Shown here one piece after another: positions 10,364 to 21,825 of a stretch of DNA of 64,000 nucleotides (the first letter of the stretch is position 1; each line of letters starts with the position of its first letter). The notes below the pieces were generated by a model. It searched no databases and had not been told where the DNA came from. It saw nothing but the letters and a program-made list of their open reading frames with translations. A program made the position numbers and the translations under genes. Where the stretch lies: assembly GCA_035772785.1 (NCBI GenBank), contig JAOCPU010000073.1:62001-126000 (forward strand). Direction: 5' to 3'. This stretch comes from Phlebiopsis flavidoalba. Taxonomy: Eukaryota; Basidiomycota; Agaricomycetes; Polyporales; Phanerochaetaceae.

Positions 10364-11900
10364 TTACACACAATTATCATTGACTGTATTCATATTCGGT
10401 AGATCGCAACTCAAGACAATCAAGCCGATACAATGGGCAAAGCGCATGTTGGTTTCCCATCGCCGCCCACAGCGCACAAGGTACTCGTCCCGAGGACCAC
10501 GAAGAGGTGCGCCATAGTACTGCGCCAGGACGCCCACACGGACACGGCGTCTCCTCCAATCGGGAAAGCCCCATAGGCAAGACGCGGCCTGTATCATATT
10601 CATATCAGAAGAGCTAGCGACAAATGAAGCTGACGATACTCACAAACATCCGGCCTATGGAGCCGCTGACCCGGAAGAAGAGGCGGGCCCTACCTCCCCA
10701 GGCCCTATCGAACCTATGAACAAAATACTCTCGGGGTGGAAAAGATAATGAGCGCAGCTCGAAATAGTAGAGGGGACACTCAGGAAGATGAACTAGTCAA
10801 GTCGTCCTGGGGTCCAGGGTCGGTCGGTCGGGGGGTCGGTCGGTCGGGGGTCGGGGTGCGTGTGCAGTGGGGGTCGGGTCGGCGGCCAGACTGTGGGACA
10901 AAACGATCAGCGCAACGACGACCCGCGCCCATTAGGGGTGCAGGATACATGGCACCATCCAGGGCACCATCTGAGCGCCATCCAGGGCACCGTCTAAGTC
11001 AAGAAAAAAACCAAGACCAAGTCCCGACTAGCGGGCCCGTCCACCGCGCACGACCACCACCCGAGAGCAGACGCAGCTGCGCACTTCCGCGTCTACTACC
11101 CCGGGCAGCGACCGCGGCGCGGGGCTTCAAAGTCAAGAGCGAGCACTCACGCGCGCGCGCCGCGGCCCGCGCATGAGCGCGAGGTGCACCCTGCGCGCCT
11201 CGGCCTCGTACGCGGCCTCGCGCTCCTCGTACGCCTCGCGGCGGTCGGTACTTGATGTCTGCGCGGCTTCTGGGCCTCGGCGAGCGGCACGAAGGGTCAC
11301 TTGCGAGAGCGCGAGGGCGGGCGACGATCGCGCGCGGGCCCGAGCAGCTCGTGCGGGTAGGAAGAGGCCGTGCGGAGGGGGGCGCGGATGACGTAGGAGG
11401 AGGGGCAGGGGCGCGAGGGCTTGGAGGGTTTGCGGCCAGCGCTTGTTGAGGGCGGCGGGACGGTGAGAAAGCCCCAGGGGTCGACGAGGGGACGGTGACC
11501 GAAGCCTTCATGTGGACGTTGGTGAAGGTGAAAGGCATTTTGTGGGAATGTGTACGGTGGTAGCTGATAGCTGGGAGCTGGGAGCTGGGTATGCGGATGG
11601 TGGTGGTCACGGGTGTAGGTTGTGGGGGAGGCTGCGAGTCGCCGACCGCCCTTATATCGCCTCAGAGGCTGGCAGCGATCGTCAGGCGTTGAGGCTGACA
11701 TGGCACTGACGTCGTGGCTTCGGCCCGCCGCGCCTCCATTTCGCATCGTCGGGGAGGTCAGCCTCGATCACCTCGGACCCTTGCTGGATGTGACGAAGTC
11801 CGCCAGCTCTGCGAAGCTTCTAAAGGGCTGTATTTTTTGAGCGGGCCCTCGCCGCGGTGGCGTGGGATGTGCAGGGAATATCAGTAACATTCGACTTGTA
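10364..11900 (-). repeat. Repeat unit, copy 4, inverted
   Basis: Inverted copy of the long repeat. On the minus strand it runs from the upstream block with CCCACGCCACCGCGGCG (about 11865) and GATCGAGGCTGACC (about 11770) through the gene to the exon with ETNMRF and a short homologous tail ending near 10370. Together with copy 3 it forms a widely spaced inverted pair facing the oxygenase gene. Confidence 0.85.
10370..11538 (-). pseudogene. Unknown multi-exon repeat gene, copy 4, frame broken
   Basis: Unknown family. On the minus strand the ATG at 11538-11536 opens MPFTFTNVHMKASVTV. A TATAAG box lies about 115 bp upstream. The charged segment appears near 11240-11190 in shifted frames. A GTGAGTGCTC donor lies at about 11150 and an acceptor near 10880. 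GGTCGG microsatellite units are at 10818-10855. A short conserved intron occupies about 10650-10595. The last exon reads PRDEYLVRCGRRWETNMR, which also appears in copy 1 and supports this as the coding frame. Two or more frameshifts break it as given. Confidence 0.6.
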
Positions 11901-12388
11901 GTCATCGTCACCCCAGTCAACGATCGGTCAAGTAGCATGAGTTGTTCGGCTAGTTTTAACAGCCTCTTCTTTTGTCTTCGGCTTTCATACATATCTTAGT
12001 GCCTCCCGGCGAATAGCTTGTCGAAATGAACGACAAAAAAAAGTCTTTGTCTAAAAAAGACTCCCCCGAGGATATTCGCTTAGGCGCCTGACTGCCTTAT
12101 CCGGCACCTCCCGAGCATTGATCCCACCACGCAGCAGTTTTGGCAGTCGCAGTGTGTCAAGAAAACCATCACCTCCAATTCTAACGTTTTGTGGCAACCA
12201 CTCTGCGCTTCCGAAGCCTGTGTTAGCTTCCTCAAATCATGACCAATGACCAGGTCACAGGCCACACGTCCGCATGACAGCGATCTTCTGCTGATCACGT
12301 GGTGCTGAAAGCGAATGTGGGGCGGGCTGGCTCGCTAGCTCTTCGTTCTCACCGCCACCACCACTCTCGTGTGCGGGTACTGAGAGGT
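11901..12388. other. Intergenic region before GH92 copy 1
   Basis: No coding sequence recognised. Contains short A/T-rich stretches near 12030-12060. Presumably holds the promoter of the GH92 copy that starts near 12389. Confidence 0.5.
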
Positions 12389-15300
12389 ATGCGAGTGCTC
12401 TATTTGGCTAACGGTTTTTGCTCTTCTTGGTGTTGGCGGTGCCTTGCGCGGCGAAGCGCTCCTGCTGCCTTTCGCGATCCTCCGAGTGATGCAGTCGACC
12501 ATGTTGACGCGTAAGTCGCATGTATGCTACCCCGTAATGTCAATTTGACAGTCTATAAACCACTCAAGTCTCATCGGGAATGGTGGGGACTCCCCCAAAC
12601 GGCTCGGGCGGGATGATTCCCTCCACCGCTCTCCTCCGTTCGCTATGACCCGCTGGGTCGCGCAGACCCGCCAGAACTACGTCTCGGTTACCCCGTACAA
12701 CCACACAGATACAACTATTCACGGATTCGAGGGTACACATCAGCCTGCCATCATGGATGGGGGCTTTGAAAGTGGGCCAAGCTATCCTCGTGCCCGGTAT
12801 CGGAGACGTGAAAGCCAAGTTCGAGGATCGCGGAATGCGCTTCAGTCATGACGACGAGGTCATCACTCCCAGCTATTACAGCGTCAACCTTACTGCACAG
12901 GATGATCAGCAAATATTTGTCGAGCAGAGTGAAAGTCAGTACATTTTGGAGTCCATTTAGTAGCTATATGCGCTGACATTCGTTGATAACAGCGTCTCGG
13001 GTGGGTCATCTTCGCGTCACATTCCCTACCTCGAAAAGACGTACAACCCTGGATCCTCCTCGAGGCCTCCCGCGAATGCGTCGTAGGCCCCCCCCAACGG
13101 CCCCGTCAACTTTACATATCCTCACGGCACCATCTCCATCTCCCCGTCCGCACACGAGATCTGCGGATCCAACGCCGAGCGACAAGGACTTCATCATCGG
13201 CCCGAACCCCGCCACCGCATTGCAGGCTACTTTTGCGCACGGTTCTCCCTCTCCAGTCGTTCTGAGTGGGGTACAGCGTCCAACGCGGACGGCACATTGC
13301 ACCCAAACGTGACTTCGGCATCGGGCAAGCAGCTCTCCGGGTACGCCAAGTTCGCCGCGGGTACGCCGCAGGTGGATGTGCGCGTCGGCGTGTCGTTTAT
13401 TTCGGTCGATCAGGCGAGGAGAAGAATCTGGACACTGAGATCCCGGATGGACAGACGCTCGAGGAGACTGACACGTCAGACTCGGGCGGCGTGGGCGGAG
13501 AAGACTCGATCGTGTTCAGGTCGAAGGGGGAAGCGAGGAAAACTAAGACTGTTTTCTATACCGGTATGTTCCATACCTTGCAGGTTCGATCCTCCCACAT
13601 GCACACATTGGCACACGCGCTGATGGAAATCTTTGTAGTATCCGTATGAACAGAGCGAAGATGGAAAGTACTTCTCGGGATACGACAACAAGATCCATGA
13701 AGGAGAGTCGTACACTGGATACAGTATCTGGGTAAGAGTTTGTATCTCTGCCCAGCGCTTGTCCTCTCATCCCGGAATACAGGACACGTACCGTGCTGAA
13801 TGGGCCTGGCTCATCCTTCTTGCCCCGGAAAGAATCAATGGGATGGTACAAAGTATGCTCAACGACTATACCGACAGGGTACCCCGGCACCGTATCAGTC
13901 GCATGACATCAGTAGCTGACTTGTTTCTGCAGGGCGGACCTGGTTACCCCATGTGGGAAGAACATCGTGGGTAAGTTCATCTAGTCTGGATGTGTGGCAT
14001 CGTATTAATTCAGCCTGATGCCGTATATTACTCCCGAGACCAATATCATGGTAATCTTTCGTCATTCACATTGGTTTTCATTCATTGACATGGAGATTAG
14101 GTTGGACACACACGCAGATTCACTGATCGCTGAAGCCGTATTGAAAGGCTTCCGTGACTTTTGATGTGAATCTTGCGTGTGGAAGCGGTGCTCAAAGACG
14201 CAACCGTCCCTCCTAGCGATGACTGGAAACACGTCGTAAGCTTCATACCAGTTTTGGCAAGTCTTTATTTACGAACAGGAGCAAGATACTATGACCGTGA
14301 AACAGGTAATGCACGCATTCTCTGGTACAAGGTCTGGACTGACATACGAGTGCAGAATGTTGGCTACGAAGTACGCGCAGGCCTCTCATCCGTGTACGAG
14401 AACAAAGGCTGGGTCGCCAACGATGTGCACTCGGAGGAGCGCCTCCCGTACACTCGATTACTCCTGTACGCCCCTCTGTCACTCTGCATCCCATGCCACG
14501 CTCACTCAAGCCTGCTGTAGACGACGACTTCGCCGTCTCAGTTCTCGCGACCCAACTCAACATGCCCAACGCATCGTTCTTCCGCGACAGAGCGCTCTCA
14601 TCGCCGTTCACGATATTCAACGCGGACACCGGCTTCATGGAGGCGCGGAACGCCTCTGGCGCATGGGCGGGCGAAGACGAGGGCTGGACGGAGGGCGACA
14701 TGTGGGCGTACACGTTCGACGTGATACACGATGTCCCGGCGCTCATCGCGAAAAAGGGCGGGAATGCGTCGTTCGTGACGTTCTTGGACGAGCATTTTCG
14801 ACGGAGGTGTGTTTGGTGCGTTTTGGATGTGAAATTTGGCTGATTTGAACGATAGGGCACAATGATCACACGAACGAGGTGCGTATCTCATGTTCCGTTT
14901 AAATTTACGAGAATGTCTGGTCACCCTAAACTGCCAGCCATCGCATCATATCCCATACTTGTACTCCCTCGCGGGCGCAGCGTCCAAGACGCAGTCTCGT
15001 GTCCGTGGAGATTGCTCAATCGAACTACAACTCGAGCGTGAACGGGCTCTCCGGGGTATGTAGACATCTCTCCAGTCTTCTCACACACACAGTGTTCTGA
15101 ATGCGTGTTGCGGGTCGGTAGAATGAAGGACTGTGGACAGATATGAGCGCATGGTACCATCTTCAGCGCGCTCGGTTTAGCTATCCAGTCAACACCGTCT
15201 CGGGATCCTACGTTGTTGGCAGGTATGCCAGACGTCACTCTCCAAAAAAAAGGCTCCGGCGAATCTGACGATCCTTGCTAGTCCCTTCTTCGACAAGATA

Positions 15301-15539
15301 ACCTTATCCCCTTCCCGGCTCGCCCAAACCACTAACAATCACGGCGTCCGGTGCATCAACCAAGCCATACGTCTGCTCACTTGACCCTGACCCTGAACGG
15401 ACATACTCTAACGACACCAGTCATCGGACACGACGACATAAAGAACGGCGGAGACATCGTGTTTGAGATGAGCGAAGAGCCCTGTGCGTGGGCGTGGGCG
15501 TCGAGTACCTACCCTTCAAGGCGATCCGAGGGTGAGTAG
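12389..15539 (+). pseudogene. GH92 alpha-mannosidase, copy 1, frame broken
   Basis: GH92 enzymes are secreted, calcium-dependent exo-alpha-mannosidases acting on mannans and N-glycans. An ATG at 12389 and a PAAFRDPP/VDHVDA segment precede a GTAAGT intron, then LIGNGG, MTRWVAQTRQNYVSVTPYN (12644-12700) and GIGDVKAKFEDRGMRF. Next come YPYEQSEDGKYFSGYDNK (about 13638-13690), YRAEWAWLILLAPERINGM (13793-13850), YEVRAGLSSVYENKGWVAND (about 14364-14424), NADTGFMEARNASGAW (14618-14665) and DMWAYTFDVIHDVPALI. The family hallmark NE[intron]PSHHIPYLYSLAGAASKTQ lies near 14870-14995, then MSAWYHL and SYVVG, and finally DIVFEMSEEP near 15455. At least seven short introns separate these blocks. Frameshifts occur near 12755, 13030, 13430, 14200 and 14450. 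The weak N-terminal leader is degenerate. Family assignment is firm. Confidence 0.88.
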
Positions 15540-16480
15540 CCTGCTGGGACTCGTCCTGCAGAGTTGACCATGTTCGTCGTGGTGATTACATAGATGGATG
15601 GTAAGGTTCTGCACGTGAACGACGAGCTATAGATGATAATGTTGCGTAGATTAGCAGTAGAAGTTCAAGTTATCGGGGACCCTGGGTCCGAAGGGGTGTG
15701 TGTACAAGCCGTGCGCGATGACAAGAGTGGTTGAGATTGGTAATGCTAGTAGCCCCAACAGGATGTATGTAAAGGACTTTTAAAACAAATTGTAACAATC
15801 CAAGTGCTGTGATTCTACTACCGTTTTTCAGTCTGCAACTTTGTCTGTGACGGCCCGGCCGCCGGGTCACCGGTGATGCCGGTGATTTCCGCTCCGGTGC
15901 ATTTTCTGCGGACGCGTCTTGGACGCGTCTCGCTTGGACTCTCCCAAAATCTCACCTTTGTGGCTGTTACATTTGAGTCGCTCATATCGTCCGTTCACCG
16001 ATCGGCTTGACAAGCTGCAACATCTGAGCTGTGACCCCGAAGTTCAATCGCGCGCCACGCCCCTTTCATTGAGGATGGCGAGGTAAGTACTCTGCCGCGA
16101 CGCGTGACAAGACTCTTCGTCTACTACGAGGTACTCTACTGGTTCACTTGCTGCATACACAATACTGAACAGCTTGTTAGACTATGGAACTTCAATCTCT
16201 ACAACGCTAATAGCGCACAGACCCGCCATAAGCATTATGCGGACGGCGAATTCATCATGCCATAAAACTTTGAGAACGGCTCGCAGTCCCGAATTCTACT
16301 ACTACCAATGACTACTGCACGTGCTCTTTCGTCCGGAACACAATGCGGGCGTCCAGGTGGGGTGGAAATTTTGTCTGAGATGAGTACTGAACTATGAGAA
16401 TGGCTACCCCCAGGCAGTGGTGAGTGTCCTGCGGTGCTTGACTTGCTGCCGGATTAACTATTCTAAATCTCCGCGTAGAT
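15540..16480. other. Intergenic/decayed sequence
   Basis: After GH92 copy 1 the sequence has only short ORFs. Peptides such as HYADGEFIMP near 16225-16262 and an FENGSQS stretch near 16268-16290 hint at an eroded gene I cannot assign. A short GC-rich palindromic stretch (GGCCCGGCCGCCGGGTC) is near 15852-15868. Confidence 0.4.
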
Positions 16481-17100
16481 GATCTCAGATGAACAATAGC
16501 TATCTTGCAAATAGTAACGAAGCAGACCGTCGGTGTTGGACCCGAGGTGTCATTTATTCTATGATCATCATGGTACTAACCTGTGTATCTCGCCCATCTG
16601 AACCAATTAATCTAGCGCAACACATCGAACAGATTTCAGACATCTTACAATCATGGGAGGATATTGGCACGGTCGTCGTCGACCTTCAAGACGCTATCGA
16701 GGAAAATCTCGCCACATTCAGGCGACCGGCAAGCCCCTTGGGCTTTGGCTATCCTCTCGGTGCCGCGCTCGAGATTGATGACAGACGCGCTGAGGTCGGC
16801 GGCGGCATCTTATTGTGCGCAGCGGCGTTCAAGAGTACGAAAACGCAGCCCCCTTTTGCTGAAGCGTTTTTTCATCATGTGGGTTGGGATTGGGTACTTG
16901 GGGATACCCTCTCGAGTTCTGATTCTATATTTCCAGCGGGAAGTTGCGTACACGAACACTGAAATGTGGTGGGCACAAACAATCCAGACACTCGATAGAT
17001 TGATACAACAATGGGCGTTACCTTATGCCATTTACCACATGAACTCTCGTTTTCCTTCAAGGTATTAGCGTCTAGGCGGGCGTGATAAGGTGAGTTGTCA
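16481..17100 (+). pseudogene. Eroded gene of unknown function
   Basis: Two overlapping plus-strand frames are open here. One reads SLGFGYPLGAALEIDD-like peptide near 16730-16780; the other gives GIGYLGIPSRVLILYFQREV and MWWAQTIQTLDRLIQQWALP at 16885-17025. The switch between frames suggests one coding region broken by indels. No domain recognised. A hydrophobic stretch (about 16875-16935) could be a membrane segment. Confidence 0.3.
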
Positions 17101-17869
17101 GATTGATCCGTTCGTTTGATACAAAGCTGACAAGATCTCGCTTTGGGTGTTCGTTACCAGGATGTTCGCACGCATACCAACACTACTTGTGCGTTCTCTT
17201 GTATCTGGAGAGCGCCACGATCTTCCGGAAGATCAAAAGCTGAGTGAGATCTTGTCTCGGAGATGATACTCGCCCGCGACGGCCTGCGAGCCGCCCTGGA
17301 TTATTTGTTGGAGTGCCTGAATGCGTGCAAACGACCCGCGAGCAGCCCTGCAGCGTCCAGACCGCAGCGATCGTGGCCGCCACCGGTAACTCCCTCTATC
17401 CGAACGGATGATCGACCCTGTATGGACCCTGTGCACAGTGACAGCCGCCTGAACCCTTGGTTCTTGATGTCCACCATTCCAGCGCTCTGAAGGCGCCCAC
17501 CCGGGCTTGCACTTCTCCCAGCCGGAAGGCCACTCTCTGAGCAGCGATTCACACCAAAGTTCATCCTCATGGACAATGCGAACATCGAGCGTCGTTTCTA
17601 GCTCGCCATCTGACCCCGCCCGAACGACAGGGAAGGGATGAGTGGTCTGGGGAACGCGTGCAGATATGGGCTAGTCCGCCCGTCGAGTCGGGCTTGATAG
17701 ACCACCGGACGGGTAAAATCTCTCTCCATCTTTCTCTTCTCCACTCTCTAACGCACTAGACAGCGCTTCCCCGACTGCCTCCTCGACATAAAACGTCCTC
17801 CTGAAACCCAGCCTCGCTCGCTTCCCAGCCCTGTCGGTTCCACCCTCCCAACACGCTCTCCACACCGCC
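17101..17869. other. Region upstream of the peroxidase gene, mostly unassigned
   Basis: 17170-17600 has short coding-like peptides in changing frames (for example ILARDGLRAALDYLLECLNA at 17264-17325, and PKFILMDNANIERR at about 17555-17598) that I cannot place. 17700-17869 is pyrimidine-rich (CTCTCCATCTTTCTCTTCTCC) and ends directly at the peroxidase ATG, typical of a fungal promoter and 5' leader. Confidence 0.4.
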
Positions 17870-19130
17870 ATGTCCTCCTCGAAACGAACGCGATCTCCAA
17901 GTGTCCCGTCACCGGCCGCGACGGGCACAAACCCGCATTCGAGTACATTGCTCCGACCCCGACAGACTTCCGCGCGCCATGTCCCGCCATGAACACCATG
18001 GCGAAACACGGCTACCTCCCCGCGCGACGGGCAGGCCATTAACGCGGGCATAATCGTCAAGGCACTCATGGAGTGCTACAACCTCTCGAAGCCGCTCGCA
18101 TGGCTGCTCACGCGCCCACGGCGCGCTCTTCGCTGCTCAACACAGGGCTCGGGTGACTTCAACATGCACGATCTCGCGCGTCACAACAAGATCGAGCACA
18201 ACGCGAGCCTCTACCACGACGACGCCGGCCCCCGCGCGAAGAGTACGCGCCGATCCACGGCCAACCCCGAGCTCCTCAAGCTCGTCTTCGAAGACTCCGC
18301 CGACGGACGCGTCATGACGCCCGAGGACGTCGCGCGCGTACGCGTGCGGCGCGACGGCGACCTCAACACCCCCCGCTCGACTTCATCCACGCCGAGCTCG
18401 CCAAGGGCGACTTTTCTGATGGCGATTGTCCTTTAACATGTTCAACACACCCCGATCCCGCCGAGCACGCAGAGGGCGTCCCGCTGCTGCACCGGAACGC
18501 CATCTCGCGTCTCGTCCGCCGCGTCCTCGGCAAAGCGCACGACACCCCCGCCACGCGCCAGCTCGACGGGTGCCCATTGAGCGCATGCGCTACTGGTTCG
18601 AGCACGAGCGTCTGCCAGAGGACTGGACGCCGTACCACAAGACGACGCTGCTGGAGGTCGTCGGGACGAACAACCGCATGCGGAACGCGATGCGCCGTAT
18701 GCGCAAGGAGCAGAAGAAGAATGGCGTCCCCCGCTTCCAGCCCACGCCCGCGCCTGCGCCGGTCGAGACCCCAGTCGCTTTAGGTCGCCGCCGAGAGTAA
18801 AGCAACCCGAACAGGAGCTCGTCGAGAAGGCGCAGACCACCTCATCACACTCAGTATCTGCTGGACTTTCCGAGACTGAGAGCGAGAATGTGCTCACGAA
18901 TCCCACCACCAAATCGAACGCTCGGACAGCACTGCGACGAGCAGCGCGTTCCCTGAATCAGTCCTCCACACGCCTTCTACATCCGAGTTTGACACCCACC
19001 CCACATCATCCTTGACCCAAAGCACGCCGGGTACGGCGAGCTCCCCCGTCTGGAGACCATCACCGATTTGAAGTTGGGCGTCGAGCGGGTGCTCGAGGTG
19101 AGGGACGAGGGCATCACTGTTGAGGCATAA
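17870..19130 (+). pseudogene. Heme-thiolate peroxidase (unspecific peroxygenase/chloroperoxidase family), frame broken
   Basis: These enzymes use peroxide and a cysteine-ligated heme to oxygenate or halogenate organic substrates. The ATG at 17870 gives MSSS. With a shift the frame reads SKCPVTGRDGHKPAFEYIAP and then RAPCPAMNTMAKHGYLP, the family PCP motif whose Cys binds heme (about 17971-18020). A one-base excess in the C-run near 18018 breaks the frame before GQAINAGIIVKALMECYNLS. Then come DFNMHDLARHNKIEHNASLY (about 18153-18212), PELLKLVFEDSADGRVMTPE, RNAISRLVRRVLGKAHDTP, and IERMRYWFEHERLPEDWTPY (about 18578-18637). The usual EHD heme-pocket motif is EHN here. No signal peptide is visible, so this resembles the short intracellular type. 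A Ser/Thr/Pro-rich tail of about 100 residues may follow to a stop near 19130. No intron seen. Confidence 0.85.
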
Positions 19131-20080
19131 AACCCATGCAGCTTATGGATGCTGCCTTGAAGGCTCGCGATGGGGCTTTCTTTTTGTCAAGGTCGTGTTC
19201 CTTGTCGCGTATTTTATATTTTATGTCTTTTCGTCACTAGGCTATATTTTGATAATGCTGATGTATCAATACCCTCTCTGGCCACTGCTATGCCATACTT
19301 CTTGTACCGCTGTAGTCCTCATATCAGGTTCAATTTTAAGCGTTGAATTCTCGAGTCTCGACCGATTTGCGTGCGCTGCTTAGGTGCACATGACACGAGC
19401 TTTGTGATTGGCTGTATAATTTAGGCGCTAACTCCGGAGGTAAGCGCCCTGGCAGCACGAGCATTTTGTGAGATGACCGCACACTCTCACCTAGACTACT
19501 CGCGACTACAAAAACTTGGCGAAAAACGTGTACCATAGCCTTTGCAACTAGGCTCCCGTTGCATTCTCACAACCATGCCTGCCCGGTTCTCTCATCAGAA
19601 AAGAGGCCATGCTCAACTTCCTCCCGATGGCGTCTTTGACCACCGGTTTGCACAGCTACGAAGGCGCTCTCGTACTCGTGAGGTACAAAGCGTGATACAC
19701 CACGAGACACAGATTACCGCTGCGTGCAGGGCTCATAAGCAAGCCTTGGCGGTAAGCTCATGGTGAGCCGCGTTCTTTGCTTGGCTACTATCATATATCC
19801 GTAGGTCCTTATCAAGTTGCTTTTAAAGCATAAGTTACTGTACTGAGTCTTGTCCTCGCTCCCATGCAAACGTAGATTATTGCTTGCACCCTATATAAAG
19901 CGGGTACTTAGCACGTCAAAACAGATTTCGAATGATGAGGCCATCGAGTTTCAAATAGCTCTTCGACGTCCCACCTTTCACTAAGTCTGAATCAGCGTCA
20001 GGGTACGTGTATGCAGTGCATACTGAGCTCCTTGCTTGAGGACTACCAACAGGTGAATCGCAAGCTGATCAGACCGCGTC
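19131..20080. other. Intergenic, AT-richer, with eroded ORFs
   Basis: 19140-19400 is T-rich and fits a 3' untranslated region. 19574-19766 holds a short ORF (MPARFSHQKRGHAQLPPDG...) of no recognised family. Nothing else supported. Confidence 0.4.
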
Positions 20081-21010
20081 TGTCGGACTTGGGTCTCAAA
20101 TACCGCCGGAACTATTTCAAGCCCATTATCCACTAATATCAGCGCGACTTACCCGCCCTGGTATTTTGTGGCTCCACGAGGAGCCTGCACTGCTCCGATG
20201 CGCCCTTACATGCCGCTATTGGGCGTCCCTCATCCGCCCTATCGCATCGCCATTCGCGCGCGTTGTGTCTTTCGTCGTCGAAGAGAGTCTCCCACCTTTG
20301 TGGCTCTTGTTCGGTCAGCGAAAGCGTCCACACTGACGCCAAGCATCGATACTCTCGTCGTGCAATCGCTCCTAATTGTTTGGAACACCTACAACAATCC
20401 ATCGTCCTGGCTTCACAATGTGGGAGGTATCATCGCCGCCAGACCTTCTCCCAAATCTCGTATCTATGAAGATGGAAATCGAACGCCAAACTCAAAGGTC
20501 TCTGAGGCTGCCCCGTGTCTTTACTCTATGGGTATTCCAAGAGTTGTGCCGCTTCCGAGAAAGCTCAGATTATTAGAGAGGGGATCCAGCTGTGGGGTGT
20601 ATCCTTCCGCTCGTATCGGGATCTACTCTCGTCCCTCATCTTCTTCGACGCCGATCGTGTAATTATGGTCTTGTCATCTTCTGACGCTACACCAGCGGAC
20701 GACCCCTACCATTAATCATCCCCCGGTTACCCGAGAACTCCCAACCCGCGATGCACCCGGATACCCTGCGGTACAGCCGCCCCATACGCAGATCCATTTA
20801 TCTCAAGGCGAGCAATGCGGAGATTTGGCCATTCCTATGGTACCTGGTTACGGTCCGACAACTAAGCACATATCATAAATGGCCGTTTGAATCGGCTGGT
20901 ATACATCGATCCGTTGCATATTGAGGCCGTTGTAGGCATAGTCAAAGCTATTGGACAACGCTGCCATATTCAGGGCAGCCACTACTACCTTGCAGCATAC
21001 ACAGGTACGC
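20081..21010 (+). pseudogene. F-box family protein remnant, copy F1
   Basis: Fragments in shifting frames match copy F2 at 22.8-23.6 kb: an N-terminal stretch corresponding to CRYWA..IRPI (20180-20250), FVALVRSAKASTLTPSIDTL (20299-20355), VSFRSYRDLLSSLIFFDAD (20597-20655) and WPFLWYLVTVRQLSTYH (20829-20875). YIDPLHIEAVVGIVKAIGQR follows (about 20899-20960), ending at a GTACGC donor near 21002. The CRYWA...IRPIVF pattern is typical of a large Agaricomycete F-box family whose members recruit substrates to SCF ubiquitin ligases. Stops and frameshifts make it non-functional as given. Confidence 0.5.
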
Positions 21011-21099
21011 CATACGCCTTGCCCGATATTGATCAATACGCTCATGAAAGACTTGATCTCTAGACTCAGAGCTCGCTTACGCGAATCGCTCTCGCCCGC

Positions 21100-21825
21100 T
21101 TACGTGCATCAGCGTCGACAATCAAGAGTACTTTCGACTCAGGATCTGCGTCGACGGCTCTGGGCTGGTCCGCCACATCTGCTTGTCACTGAGCTGGAAG
21201 ATCCTTGCGAAGAGCCATCTGAACGGACCGCCCGACGGGTACTATGGCATGGACCGACCAATAGCCGCACTCCTGGAGCGTTGGACAACTACGCGACATT
21301 CTTCGACGACGCATTCCACGAATTCGTTCTCGGGATCGAGGGCGTCCCGCCCGCGAAGCAAAACTATTTCCATGGTCTATCAAGACGTAACAATCCCCAT
21401 GGCCGCGATGCACAGAGCAACAGAAACTGAAGTTTCGATATCGGCGAGATGAACAAGGCGTAGCACTGCACTTTTGGAGAGCAATGGATCCGCGATGACA
21501 TTGACTTCGGAGCCGAGAAATATGACGACGATCAGGTGTACTGGATAAGCTTCGTCGACGATGCGCCGGATGCGTCGCAGCTACCTGCGCTTGTCGCGCG
21601 GATGCCCGGCGCGGATGAGCTCGCGGATAAGATAGCAGCCAACGATTCACCGCCGTTGCCTTTGCGTCCATCGCCGCTGAGCTCGCCGCAGTCGCTACTG
21701 CTTCCACCTTCCATGACATTGCATTCTTCGCAGTCGCTATCACTCCCACCGTCCCCACCCTCACAATCGCTCCCCGCCGTCCAGACGTTCCCACTCGACT
21801 TGGCCATCGTCTTCCACCGCTAAGC
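21100..21825 (+). pseudogene. Coding-like region of unknown function downstream of F1
   Basis: One frame reads DNQEYFRLRICVDGSGLVRH and DGYYGMDRPIAALLE, switching to LDNYATFFDDAFHEFVLGIE, then back to VYQDVTIPMAAMHRATETEV (about 21378-21437). A later ORF (21536-21823) reads SFVDDAPDASQLPALVARMP and becomes Ser/Pro/Leu-rich. It may be the last part of gene F1 or a separate gene. I do not recognise a domain. Confidence 0.35.

Noticed and set aside
17170..17600. A MULE-type transposase fragment
   Set aside because: The PKFILMDNANIERR peptide only loosely resembles such proteins, and neither a catalytic DDE pattern nor TIRs are visible.
21100..21825. A CAP10/GT90 glycosyltransferase
   Set aside because: A DVDG-like run and a GADELADKIA stretch prompted the idea, but the order and spacing of family motifs do not fit.
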